64,000 bases of DNA from assembly GCA_036023115.1 (NCBI GenBank), contig JAYKKT010000080.1, positions 12,392,001 through 12,456,000 of the forward strand. Reading direction: 5' to 3'. The translations under genes and the position numbers were made by a program. The notes beneath the pieces were generated by a model, which saw only the letters and a list, made by a program, of their open reading frames with translations, did not search any database and was not told the origin of the DNA. How positions within the stretch are numbered: position 1 is the first letter of the stretch; each line of letters starts with the position of its first letter. The stretch comes from Brasenia schreberi (taxonomy: Eukaryota; Streptophyta; Magnoliopsida; Nymphaeales; Cabombaceae). Below are positions 55,501 to 64,000 of the stretch, one piece after another.

Positions 55501-55907
55501 ATGGCACAAACGCCATTCTTCCCATTCATACTCAACTGCATTCATTCCATACATCCATAGCACTCGACCTCCCCCTAGAGACGCTTCAGCATGCTAGGAT
55601 GGCCGAACTAGATTTGCTAGATGAGAGGCGACTCCTTGCCATGGACCATGCTCGTGCATACCGGCAAAGGATAGCCCGACATTATAGCAAGCACATGAGA
55701 CCTCGCCACTTTGAAGTGGGAGATCTGGTTTTAAAAACTATCCATCATCGTGGCCCACACCCCCTAGGCAAGTGGCGCCCCAACTGGGATGGACCCTATG
55801 TTGTACGAGCAACCACTACGAACAACTCGTATTGGTTGATCGATGTAGAAGGTAGGAATTTAGCAGATCCTATCAATGTTCAATACTTAAAGAAGTATCA
55901 TGTGTAG
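52512..55907 (+). CDS. Gypsy RT - RNase H - archaeal-type RNase H - integrase polyprotein
   Basis: One open frame of 1,131 codons from a GTG at 52512 (no proper start; the same frame is open upstream at 52221-52499 before a TAA at 52500-52502). Domains: RT (SFMDGYSGYNQI, VMPFGLKNTGATYQRAM, YVDD at about 251-254); RNase H from ~395 (ALGALLAQYED, YEKNYQAMEK-like); second RNase H with all four acidic residues (MHFDGA ~558, NNVAEYE, FGDS, IADALS); integrase with HHCC zinc site (~778-825), catalytic D-D-E (WAFD ~851, SDNG ~912, GQAEA ~947) and C-terminal KWRPNWDGPYVV. Everything needed for reverse transcription and integration appears present. Confidence 0.93.
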   Translation: MDPLEEDPTFELPEFHKILDFEKPSQSVGGDFIEVNLGDDFNPKTIKIGACLHETEKLAFIAFLRTYLDVFAWTYEDMPGIDPSIVKHRLPLDAGVKPIKQKLRKIHPNVHTQVKEGLEDLLKAGFIKPIAYSDWLSNIVVVRKTNGKIRICIDFRNLNKATPKDNYPLPNIDLIVDSTANHEIFSFMDGYSGYNQIKLSPRDQGKTAFTTPWGTYCYTVMPFGLKNTGATYQRAMTTIFHDQIHELVEVYVDDLLAKSKTRCTHIECLQKIFERLRLYKVKLNPQKCMFGVESGKLLGFMVSQRGIEVDPSKCRAIIDMAPPSNLTQIRSLQGRLQSVRRFISNLATRCEPFNKLLRNDTKFLWDDECQKSFKRLKAYLVNPPVLNPPKQGKPLLLYISVHANALGALLAQYEDDTHKEYAIYYISKTLLAYERNYQAMEKTCLALAWACQKFWYYFLDHEIWIVSKLDPIKHLFEKPILTGRLGKWQLLLMEYDLKYHHQISIKGQALADYVVEFPLEDAYPTLVEMPDEGILQNHFQNHILANSFENQVWKMHFDGARNQRGAGAGVILISPEKGEIPIAVRLDFECSNNVAEYEVLIQGLRISKTLGASCVEVFGDSLLFINQVLKIWQVRNEKLLPYHELATRLVQSFQSCKLTHIGREDNGIADALSSLGSALKVEPISGTRSLEIWHAPHPSTHDLDICQNNPESIEKPWFYDIKQFLENGGFTEDATSKDKAFIRKISTRYTILGGVLYKKSFTDILLRCINLEEARIVMHEFHDGECGGHVNANMMAMKILRGGYFWSTLKKDCHDHVRKCHPCQVHGHAIHIPSSALHSVVSPWPFTMWAFDIVGPIFPKASNGHQFILAAIEYFSKWVEAISLTNVMGQHVVAFIRRNILVRFGVPRDLVSDNGTPFKNERMVKLCNMYGITHHFSSPYYPQGNGQAEATNKTLINIIEKTLEKGRTWHEKLDEALWAYRTSIRTPTNATPFELVYGTNAILPIHTQLHSFHTSIALDLPLETLQHARMAELDLLDERRLLAMDHARAYRQRIARHYSKHMRPRHFEVGDLVLKTIHHRGPHPLGKWRPNWDGPYVVRATTTNNSYWLIDVEGRNLADPINVQYLKKYHV

Positions 55908-57078
55908 GATCTGGATTAAATTCCATTTTTTGAAAAATTTTAGGGATAGCTGCCCTGAGACATGTGAATAAGGTGCAAAGGTAAGTCGTGTGACCCTAAG
56001 TGAGAGAATTCGCACTTGTGAAAGAGTGGAGTTTTCAAAATCGTGGTTACATTTCAAAATCCTTCCTCTTACAAAGAAAGCCCTAGTTCAACATAGCAAG
56101 ATACTTGCAAGTAGTACGTGCTATTTCTAAATAGGCTGATCTGGAATGGATCGAGTGTAGGCTTGGGATAAGTCCTCCCCTCTTCTCTTCTATTTCTAAA
56201 AGGAAAACAAAGGCCCAAAACAAAAGGGAATTTCCCATTCAAAGTCTCTTTCCAAAAGAAAGAAACCAGAATTCCAAAGAAAAATCGATTCTCTTATGAA
56301 AAAGAGGGATTAAAGAAAAAATACTCCCAAAGGGAGACCCTCTATGGAAAAAAAGGAAAAAGAGGCCAAAAAGCTCAAAAAGAGCAGTTTTCTGCCTTCT
56401 ATGCCTTAAACCACGGGACGCTTCAAAAGGGACCGTGGTATCTCTTTCCCATCCCCGGCTTATCCCAAGCTAAAGCATGGTTCATTTCAAGGAATCCTAA
56501 AGTAAAAATAGGATTTACTTACTTGAATTTCATCTTGTTTGAGAATTCGTCGTTTCGAGTAAGGCGTAGGAATTTGAAATACAACTTGTTTTCTTATAAA
56601 ACCTCCGCTAGATAAGCGAGTGTTAAGACTCAAACAAGGGCAAGCACGAAGAGCTCGAGATTCTTAGGATCGAGGCTCAAGACAGTTGTCCCTTTTGTAA
56701 ATAGTTTTGTAAATAAGTTTTGAAAACCGAACATTGAACAACATAGGATTCTGCTCACTTGGAGCAATAGGCCTTATAAGTCTCTAGAGTTCGACCACAT
56801 CTGGTCTCTGGGAGGTCGCCACTCTTGGCACCACACCCATGTCATCTGCATTCCACACATGGTACTTGCATAAACATGATCCCATATAGGACCAGATTCC
56901 ATAGTACAAACCCTTTGGCGTAATATCTCCTCCTACCAGAGTTTGTAAATTGAGATTTTTGCTAAAAATTGGGATGATCCCATGTTCTTCGTGGATAGAT
57001 CTAGGGAGACATTGAAAGGGGTGTTTGTCATCTTTGCCCTTATCCAAATCTATTTGGACAAGGCCAAAGAGGGGCATC
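55908..57078 (+). other. Non-coding 3' part of the gypsy element and polypurine tract
   Basis: No domain found in about 1.17 kb; A-rich, purine-rich stretches near 56200-56400. The polypurine tract GGCCAAAGAGGGG (57062-57074) sits four bases before the right LTR and would prime plus-strand DNA synthesis. Confidence 0.75.
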
Positions 57079-57859
57079 TGTAAACACCCCGAAATCCCAC
57101 GAATTTCTCAAATTCATCTGGTTTTGTAAAAGCAGCCCCAAAGGGCTATTTTGAGTCTGGAAACCCAGGAGCCTTCCAGACAACCCTGTACATATATTTT
57201 GAACTCTATATTTCGAAAACATACAATATGGCTTTTAAAACCTTTTTAAAACATATTTTGGAACCCCGAAGCAGCTTGGCCTAATCCAGACAGGACCAGG
57301 AGAGCTAAGAAGAGCCCGGAACCGGAGCACCTGTCGAGCCCGACATAGCAACTCTTGTATCAAATCCATACCCCTAGGATCTCGAACGTCCAAGACCCTG
57401 TTATCATCAAAATCTTGTTTGAAGTCATCTCCGGAAGGCGAAAACAGAGGCGGACGATCATGTTGGCGAAGACCCAACGCAGACGGAGCACTGATGCTGT
57501 CAGGCCCCGCACAAACCGTTCGTTTCGAATACAGCTCGAAGGAGTCAGAGTTCAGTTTGGATCGAATTTGGACCATATATATCCAGATCCCAATCCAAAC
57601 CCATGTATGGACTTGAATTTGGATTTGGATTCAAAAATCCAATCCAATATCCATATCCATGGCCCACATCACCTTCTCATAAATGGAGGTGGGGCCCACT
57701 TGAAATTCACGTGGGATTATGGGAATGAGAGAGAGTGGGGATGGATAAGATCAAGTGTGGTTGTAATTAAGCTTGACTTGTGTGTCAAGTTAAGGGTTAA
57801 TCATGTGGGTTAGCCTAATTGAATGGGTTTAAGCTTGTAATTAGCCAAAACCTAACCTA

Positions 57860-58340
57860 GGGCTGCACCAACATGATGTGGTTAAGGTCTATGGGCCATG
57901 CAAAGGGAGCTCCTTCACCTAAACCTAACCCAAAATACCTAATCCTAGCCTTCCACCCTAATCCGCCCCTAATCTGAGCCTAATCACCTAACCTACTTCC
58001 CTAATCCTGGCCTAATCCTAACCTAATCACCTAACCCACTTCCCTAATCCTTCTCTAAACCTAGGTTAATTTCCCCTAAACCTAGCCTAATCCTAGCCTA
58101 ATCACCTAACCTAGCTCACTAAACCTCATCCTAGAACCAACCCACCTAACCAAACCCTAAACCCCTAAACCACCCCTAGCCCACAACCTACCCAAACCAC
58201 TAGTATCTAAAATATCTGGCCCTACCCTTTCCAGCCCACCTTATCATCATACCACCCTACCTAAACCACCTAACCACTACCCCAAACCCAGCCCTAACCG
58301 ACCTACCCATCCCTATATACCCCCCCCCCCCCTTGGGGGC
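57860..58340 (+). repeat. C-rich CCTAAYC repeat tract with poly(C)
   Basis: Degenerate array of CCTAACC/CCTAATC words, ending with a run of about 12-13 C at 58320-58332. A proline-rich ORF at 58333-58702 is a by-product of this composition. Confidence 0.7.
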
Positions 58341-59178
58341 GGGTTTGATCATGATCACCAAGCCGCCTCACCCATCCCAACCGGGTCCTCCACTTCCCCA
58401 AGCTCTACCTGCTCCACTTGTTCCACCTGCTCCACATCCCACCACCAGCTGCACCGCCACCTACACCACCACCTTCCAGCCGAACGCCACCGCCTGCCCA
58501 ACTCCCTTCCAGCCGAGCGCCACCCTCTTCTTCACCCGGTAAGCCCCCTACATCCTATCTTGCCACCTCTTCACTCCCTCTCCACTCTCAGCCACCTAAT
58601 CCACTCCCCTACCACCCTAACATTAGCCCTTCCACTCGCCGCCACCCTTCTCACTCAGCCGAAACCAAACTCCCTAAATACCCACCACCACTAAGCTCCT
58701 AGTCGGCCACTCCAACCGATTGTCACCATTTCATTTGGCCAGCCACCCGCCAGCCGTATCCTTCCCCTATCTAGTTCCCTTTCCTTAGTGCCATATTCCC
58801 CAACACTACACTCCCCCTAGTGACCTTACCTAGCCCCTTTAATCTCACACGTCAAAGCGATACCCTTGCTAGCAGCCGACCACCTTCAAGGCACCCGGCC
58901 GCCTCCTCTTGCCGTTCAACCTCGCGGAGCTCCCTTTTGCAGCCCAAGGCGAAGGCCAAGCCCACGCTCAAGCAAGGCATCTACGGACCAGCTACTAGTA
59001 AGTGCCTAACTCGGTCTTTAGTTGTATACTTGCTTGAGATTCAATTCGATACGGGGTTGTAATAACGGAGCATAGTCTCCCCCCGCTTGTAATAACGTGG
59101 CTTGGCACACCCACACACGTGCACTCTCTTAGTTGTGCACGATTTTGAACACACACGGGCCTAATCAGCCCCTAATAC

Positions 59179-59181
<3 letters not shown>

Positions 59182-59244
<63 letters not shown>
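59182..59244. repeat. (TA)n microsatellite
   Basis: About 63 bases of nearly pure AT dinucleotide, one break. Confidence 0.95.
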
Positions 59245-59245
<1 letters not shown>

Positions 59246-59283
59246 TTTGATTTTGTAGGGTTTTGCTTAAGTTGGGTGCGTTG

Positions 59284-59925
59284 TCTTTCAATTCAAGCAC
59301 TCACACACATTGAGCCTTCGCTCTTATTTGAAAGACCCAAGTAAGGGCCGACCTATACTATTTGGGTTTAATTTCATGTCGTGTGTGTAAGTCTTTCAAT
59401 TCAAGCACTCTCACACACATTGAGCTTTCACTCTTATTTGAAAGACCCAAGTAAGGGCCGACCTATACTATTTGGGTTTAATTTCATGTCGTGTGTGTAA
59501 GTCTTTCAATTCAAGCACTCTCACACACATTGAGCTTTCGCTCTTACTCCCAAGACCTTAGTCAAGGCCTATTGCAGTTATATTTGGGTTTAATTTCATG
59601 TTGTGTGTGTAGTACTTCAATTCAAGCACTCTCACGCACATTGAGCTTTCGCTCTTACTCCCAAGACCTTAGTCAAGGCCTATTGCAGTTATATTTGGGT
59701 TTAATTTCATGTTGTGTGCGTAGTACTTCAATTCAAGCACTCTCACGCACATTGAGCTTTCGCTCTTACTCCCAAGACCTTAGTCAAGGCCATACTGCAA
59801 TTTATATTTGGGTTTAATTTCATGTCGTGTGTGTAAGTCTTTCAATTCAAGCACGCACCCACATTGAGCCTTCGCTCTTATTTGCAAGACCCGAGTAAGG
59901 GCCCATATACCTACTCTATATATAT
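59284..59925 (+). repeat. Six tandem ~110-bp repeats in the right LTR
   Basis: Copies start at about 59284, 59392, 59502, 59613, 59724 and 59838 (108-114 bp). Each begins YTTCAATTCAAGCAC and contains CACATTGAGC..TCGCTCTTA and TTTGGGTTTAATTTCATG. Two subtypes alternate in the middle (AAGACCCAAGTAAGGGCC versus AAGACCTTAGTCAAGGCC). The last copy is truncated. Confidence 0.92.
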
Positions 59926-60551
59926 ATATATATATCTCCCTTCGGCATTTTACTTTACAAGTCATTTCCCTTCGGTTATTTCCCTTCAGTATTGTCTTTA
60001 CATTCGGGTTTTCCCTTTGAAGTAACGTGAGTTTGCATTGCATCTACGCCATACCACGAGGTAGGACACATATTGCATCAAAGCAAGCCCCGCTCGAATT
60101 CGCCCATGTAATGGAGTGTTCATAACACACAAACTAGGTGGCCCGAAAATGGATAAAAGGAAAGACTTAGGCACGTGCAAATCCACGTGATCTAAAATAT
60201 GCAACCGCATCTAAAAGACCCGAATTAGACACCTCGAACCGCTTCGTAGACTTTCTATCCCAAAACTCGATTTTTGCAAAGCGTACAGACTGACCCTTGC
60301 GCATCGGTGCAAGAAGGTCTGCGACGACAAGGGCTCACTTGCTCACAGTCGCCACGATTAGAAGTCAGTTTTAAATATATCTTCGCTAGTTTAGGTAAGC
60401 TAGCTGGCATGCCCTGTTTGCATAAATAGGCCTTAGACGCACGAGAGGATCCACTCCAAGCCCTGAAAAGGTGAGAAGCGGGGATTTTTCGGCGTCTACA
60501 ACTTGGTTGACTGTAAGAGTACCTGCACCAGGAGGACCCTGTATACTTATG

Positions 60552-60612
<61 letters not shown>
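60552..60612. repeat. (TA)n(TG)n microsatellite
   Basis: AT dinucleotides followed by about 20 TG repeats directly after the gypsy element. Confidence 0.95.
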
Positions 60613-60616
<4 letters not shown>

Positions 60617-60639
60617 TGTCGAACAAAATAAATGGTATT

Positions 60640-60930
60640 TCTATCTAGACATGAGCAATTCGAACCGAAAACCAAACCTGGACCGTCAAATGGTCGACCT
60701 AGAATCAACTAAATCAAAACCAAGAACCCCTTGCTTCAAACCGCATGTCCGAAAACACACAAGACCTGGCGATTCCAAACCACCATAAACTCATCCCTGC
60801 TCGTGACTTTCACTCTTTTAGAAAATAATTTCAAAAATAAATGGCCAGCACTTAACGGCGCCCACCCACTAGTGGGGTGACAACCTAACCGGTTGATTTT
60901 CGGGCTGTCTCGCCAATCATTTCAATCAAT
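60640..60930 (-). repeat. GAACC-rich repeat with tRNA-like module, inverted relative to 20985-21540
   Basis: Minus-strand words GGTTTGGTTTTCGGTTC and GGTTAGGTTGTCACCCCACT (60844-60905) resemble the module near 21330-21380. Non-coding. Confidence 0.45.
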
Positions 60931-61059
60931 TCTCTCTATATACTATAGAAGATAATATAATAATGTAATATAGCATATTTTCATTTTTAAAACAAATTCA
61001 TAATTTGCAATTGTGAACGCACATTGGCACCATCCCCACCCTTGTGACTCGTTTGGCCT

Positions 61060-61060
<1 letters not shown>

Positions 61061-61126
<66 letters not shown>
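61061..61126. repeat. (TA)n microsatellite
   Basis: About 65 bases of pure AT dinucleotide, just left of LINE copy G. Confidence 0.95.
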
Positions 61127-61129
<3 letters not shown>

Positions 61130-61184
61130 ATGATAAATATGTTACTAGACAATAATAAGACCAAATATTAGATATTGTCAAATA

Positions 61185-63499
61185 CAACAACAACTAAGCC
61201 TTTTCTCATACTAGACGGGGTCAGCTACATTGATTCTTTGTTTCCACAAATCTCTATCATATGCCATGTTAGCAGTTAACTCACAATAACCTAAATCATT
61301 CTTTATTGTTTCTTTTCAACACTTTTGTGATCATCCTCTACCTCTTTTAGTACTTTCAAAATCTAGTTTTTCATACCTTACATGTTCTTCTTTTGATCTT
61401 CTTTCTATATATCCAAACAATCTTAAACGATATTCTCTCATTTTATCCTCTATTGGTATCTCTCCTCATTTGTTTCTAATAACCTCATTATATACACAAC
61501 CTTTTCTTTTACGACCACTCATCCATTAACATCTTCATTTCTGTTACATACATCTTTTGTACATGTTGATGATTAACTGCTCAACACTCATAACCATAAA
61601 ACATGACAGGTCTAATTGTTGCTCTATAATATTTACCTTTTACCTTTAATAATATCTTCTTATCACAAAGAATACATGATGCTTCTCTCTATTTTAACCA
61701 ACTAACATTAATTATATGCATAACATCTCAAACAATTCTTCCATCACTCTAAAAAATTGGCCCTAGATATTTAAAACTTTCTTTTTAAGGGATGCAATGT
61801 GTGTCAATTTTAATTGATGTCTTGTGAAGTAACCAAATGATCAAACTTACATTCCATATATTCTGTCTTTGTTCTACTAAGTCGGAATCCTTTACTTTCT
61901 AATGTTTCTCTCCACAATTCCAATTTTCTATTAACTTTTTCCTTATACTCCTCCACTAATACAATGTCATCTACAAAACATACACCAAGGTACATCATCT
62001 TGAATATGTTTTGTTAACTCATTAATCACTATTATAAATAAGTATGGACTTAAAGTTGATCTTTAATATAACCCGATATTAACTTCAAAGAAGTCTATCA
62101 TTTCTTGATGAGTTTTCACACATGTTTTTGCGCTATTGTACATGTCTCTTATAAGGTTTATGTATATCAATGGGATACCTCTTTTTTCCAAGGTTCTCGA
62201 AAGAACTTTTCTCAATACCCTATTATAAGCTTTTTCTAGATCAATAAATATCATGTGAATATCTTTCCTTTTTGATATAAAATGTTTCATAAGATGTTTC
62301 AAAAGGTGAATCACTTCAACAATAGATTTGTCTAGCATGAATTCAAATTGGTTCCCTGTTTTACTCGTTACTTGTCTTAACCTATGTTTGATAATTCTTT
62401 CTCATAATTTCATAGTATGGCTCATTAACTTGATACCCCGATAATTCGCAAAATTCTGAATGTCTCCCTTGTTCTTATATATGGGTATAAGTGTACTCGC
62501 TCTCCATTCCTTGAGCATCTTTTGATTTCTCCACATTTCATTAAATAGTCTTGTGAGCTAAGTGATTCCTATTTCTCCTTGGATTTTCCAAACTTCTATA
62601 AGAATATTGTCTGGTCCTACTGATTTACCACCCTTCATATGTTTAAGAACCTCTTTGACTTCATTCTTTTGAACATGTCGGTAGAAATTGTGGTTTATAT
62701 TCTTTTATGATTTGGCTAACTCTCTTAATCTAATATTAACATCTTCATTTTTATTAAAAATATTATAAAAATAGTTTTTCATCTTTTTTTATATCATCAT
62801 GTCACTAGAATTTTCTCATCCTCATCTTTCATGCATTTAACATAATTAAGATCTTTGGTTTTCTTATCTCTAGCCATAACTATCATAAAAATATCTCTTT
62901 CACCCTCTTTTGAGTTGAGTTTTTTATATAAATCCTCTCAAATTTTAGTTTTTGCTTTACTAACAGCCCTTTTTACTTTTTTCTTTACTTTATTATAAGC
63001 ATCTAAAGTTTCATTAGTTTTCTTAGCATAATGTAATTTGTAAACATGCTCTCTTTGCCTTGATTTTATTTTGCGCTACTTCGCTTCACCACCAAGCTTC
63101 TTTTTGTGCCGGTACACCTCCCTTAGATTCAGCTAACACATCTTTCACCACTTTCGTAATATGTATAATCATATTGTTCCACATATCACAAGATGTACCA
63201 ATATAATTCCAAGCATCTCCTTGAAGGACTTTCTGTTTAAATATACCTTATTTCTTGCTTTTGAGCTTCCACCATTTAGTTTGAATAACTCGATGCACTC
63301 TTTTCTTCTTTGTTCATTTTTTTACTTGTAAATCTATAACTAAAAATCAATGTTGGGTGGTTAAGCTTTCTCCTAGAATTACCTTCTAATCTTTACAATA
63401 TGCTCTATCTTTTTTCTACAAATAAAATAAACAATTTGTGTTTGTAATAAGTAACTCTTATAAGTAATTAAATGTTCATCTAAACATCTCGTTCATCTC
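61185..63499 (-). mobile_element. 5'-truncated RTE LINE, copy G
   Basis: Minus-strand copy from the GTT 3' end (61185) through C-terminal region, RT (61810-62600; catalytic box FVDDIVLVEE intact) and linker into the endonuclease end, where it stops near 63499. It lacks the rest of the endonuclease and the 5' module. A perfect 14-bp target-site duplication (GATATTGTCAAATA at 61171-61184 and 63500-63513) defines it. Many stops and shifts. Standard 5' truncation, in contrast to copies C, the 140-bp unit and the solo module. Confidence 0.92.
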
Positions 63500-63513
63500 G
63501 ATATTGTCAAATA

Positions 63514-64000
63514 TTAAGTAAAAATAATAAAATACTAATTTTTCAAAAGAGAATAGTATGACTACTGCATCAATCATTTGTGGTTTTAATGTTTTAAGTT
63601 TTATGCGGCTTTGTTTATACTAGATTGGATTGGTTGGATAAATTCTTAAAATTTATAATTTTATAATAATAAAATATGATAAAATGCTGAAATTATATAG
63701 TGTTTATATTCTTACATTGAACATACAAAATATATTTGGTTACTATTCCAATACAATAAAATTTGTATTGTGCTTGGTGCATTACATTTGAAACTTGGAC
63801 GTAACCTACCAACCATCTTCAATGTTCAGATTTAGCAAATCGATAGACATCCTTTTCAATCTTGAGCCTTTGATATCTACGCATTTCAAGTCTTCAAGCT
63901 CATTGCTTAGTATTTACTAAATCTTCTTCTCTGTTTTTTTGTCTATTCTTGCTCTCTTTTGTTCATACTTTATAACTTTATATACTTATTTATCAATTTC
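63514..64000. other. AT-rich intergenic DNA at right edge
   Basis: No recognisable gene or repeat. Confidence 0.35.

Larger units (their letters stand above)
48366..60500 (+). mobile_element. Tat-type Ty3/gypsy LTR retrotransposon, recent
   Basis: Bounded by LTRs beginning TGTAAACACCCCGA and ending GCGTCTACA, with a perfect 5-bp target-site duplication ACTTG (48361-48365 and 60501-60505). Internal order: primer-binding site, gag, protease, RT-RNase H-second (archaeal-type) RNase H-integrase, long non-coding stretch, polypurine tract. The extra RNase H between RT/RNase H and integrase, and no chromodomain, mark the Tat lineage. By eye about 20 differences, mostly transitions, separate the ~740 shared LTR bases, so insertion is fairly recent. 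Pol is one open frame; gag and protease carry stops or shifts. Confidence 0.93.
57079..60500 (+). repeat. Right LTR (3,422 bp)
   Basis: Same ends as the left LTR, with 57473-60150 (about 2,678 bp) extra. TATA-like CATAAATAGG at 60421-60430. The extra segment shows no coding domain, terminal repeats or target-site duplication of its own, which favours a deletion in the left LTR over a nested insertion here. Confidence 0.9.

Noticed and set aside
52709..55563. Minus-strand ORFs over the gypsy pol gene
   Set aside because: Shadows of a well-supported plus-strand polyprotein with conserved motifs.
58333..58702. Proline-rich protein-coding ORFs
   Set aside because: They arise from the C-rich repeat tract of the LTR and have no domain or splice context.
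59284..59925. CRISPR-like array
   Set aside because: The units are contiguous ~110-bp tandem repeats without unique spacers, inside a plant LTR.
57473..60150. Nested transposon inside the right LTR
   Set aside because: No target-site duplication, terminal repeats or coding domain at its borders; deletion in the left LTR explains the data better. Not fully excluded.
60471..60788. 105-residue ORF across the (TG)n microsatellite
   Set aside because: Driven by dinucleotide repeats and the LTR end; no domain.

Overview
This window is nuclear DNA of a flowering plant. The evidence is long, AT-rich, intron-bearing genes whose products match plant-only families, plus dense plant retrotransposons (Ty1/copia, Ty3/gypsy of Tat type, RTE-type and L1-type LINEs) and hAT transposon relics. 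The species cannot be told from the sequence. No rRNA, functional tRNA, CRISPR or bacterial-type operon was seen.

Two host genes look intact. (1) A plus-strand family-4-like glycosyltransferase gene, four coding exons (29270-30311, 31148-32061, 34028-34084, 37464-37709; 752 residues), whose long introns are filled with LINE and hAT debris. (2) A minus-strand enhancer-of-polycomb-related gene, four coding exons (45971-42708, 42629-40908, 40663-40411, 40169-39613; 1,931 residues), with three telomere-repeat units in its 5' flank. The two genes converge, about 1.9 kb apart. Two degenerate last exons of ankyrin/PGG-type genes (5.5-6.4 kb minus; 23.3-23.5 kb plus) are relics.

Layout: 0-5.2 kb holds copia relics (one with both LTRs) and a 140-bp miniature LINE derivative; 5.5-6.4 kb the ankyrin/PGG pseudogene; 7.1-13.9 kb two full-length RTE LINEs head to head, each with its own target-site duplication; 14.1-15.9 kb a BED/DUF659 hAT transposase relic; 17.5-18.3 kb a copia relic; 19.1-20.6 kb an L1-type LINE relic; 21.0-22.9 kb a repeat with tRNA-like modules and an internally deleted RTE LINE; 26.4-27.3 kb a copia gag/protease relic; 27.8-37.7 kb the glycosyltransferase gene; 38.1 kb a solo 126-bp LINE 5' module; 39.6-46.5 kb the enhancer-of-polycomb gene; 48.4-60.5 kb a recent Tat-type gypsy element with target-site duplication and an uninterrupted RT-RNaseH-integrase frame but LTRs of very unequal length (745 versus 3,422 bp); 61.2-63.5 kb a 5'-truncated RTE LINE with a perfect 14-bp target-site duplication.

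The most interesting signal is a miniaturisation series of the RTE LINE. A roughly 125-bp 5' module occurs (a) at the head of full-length copies, (b) fused to the 3' half of the reverse transcriptase, (c) fused to only the last ~75 bp of the LINE, and (d) alone. Each copy has its own 13-17 bp target-site duplication. The two adjacent full-length copies also share the same reverse-transcriptase-killing substitution although they inserted independently, which points to mobilisation in trans or to gene conversion.
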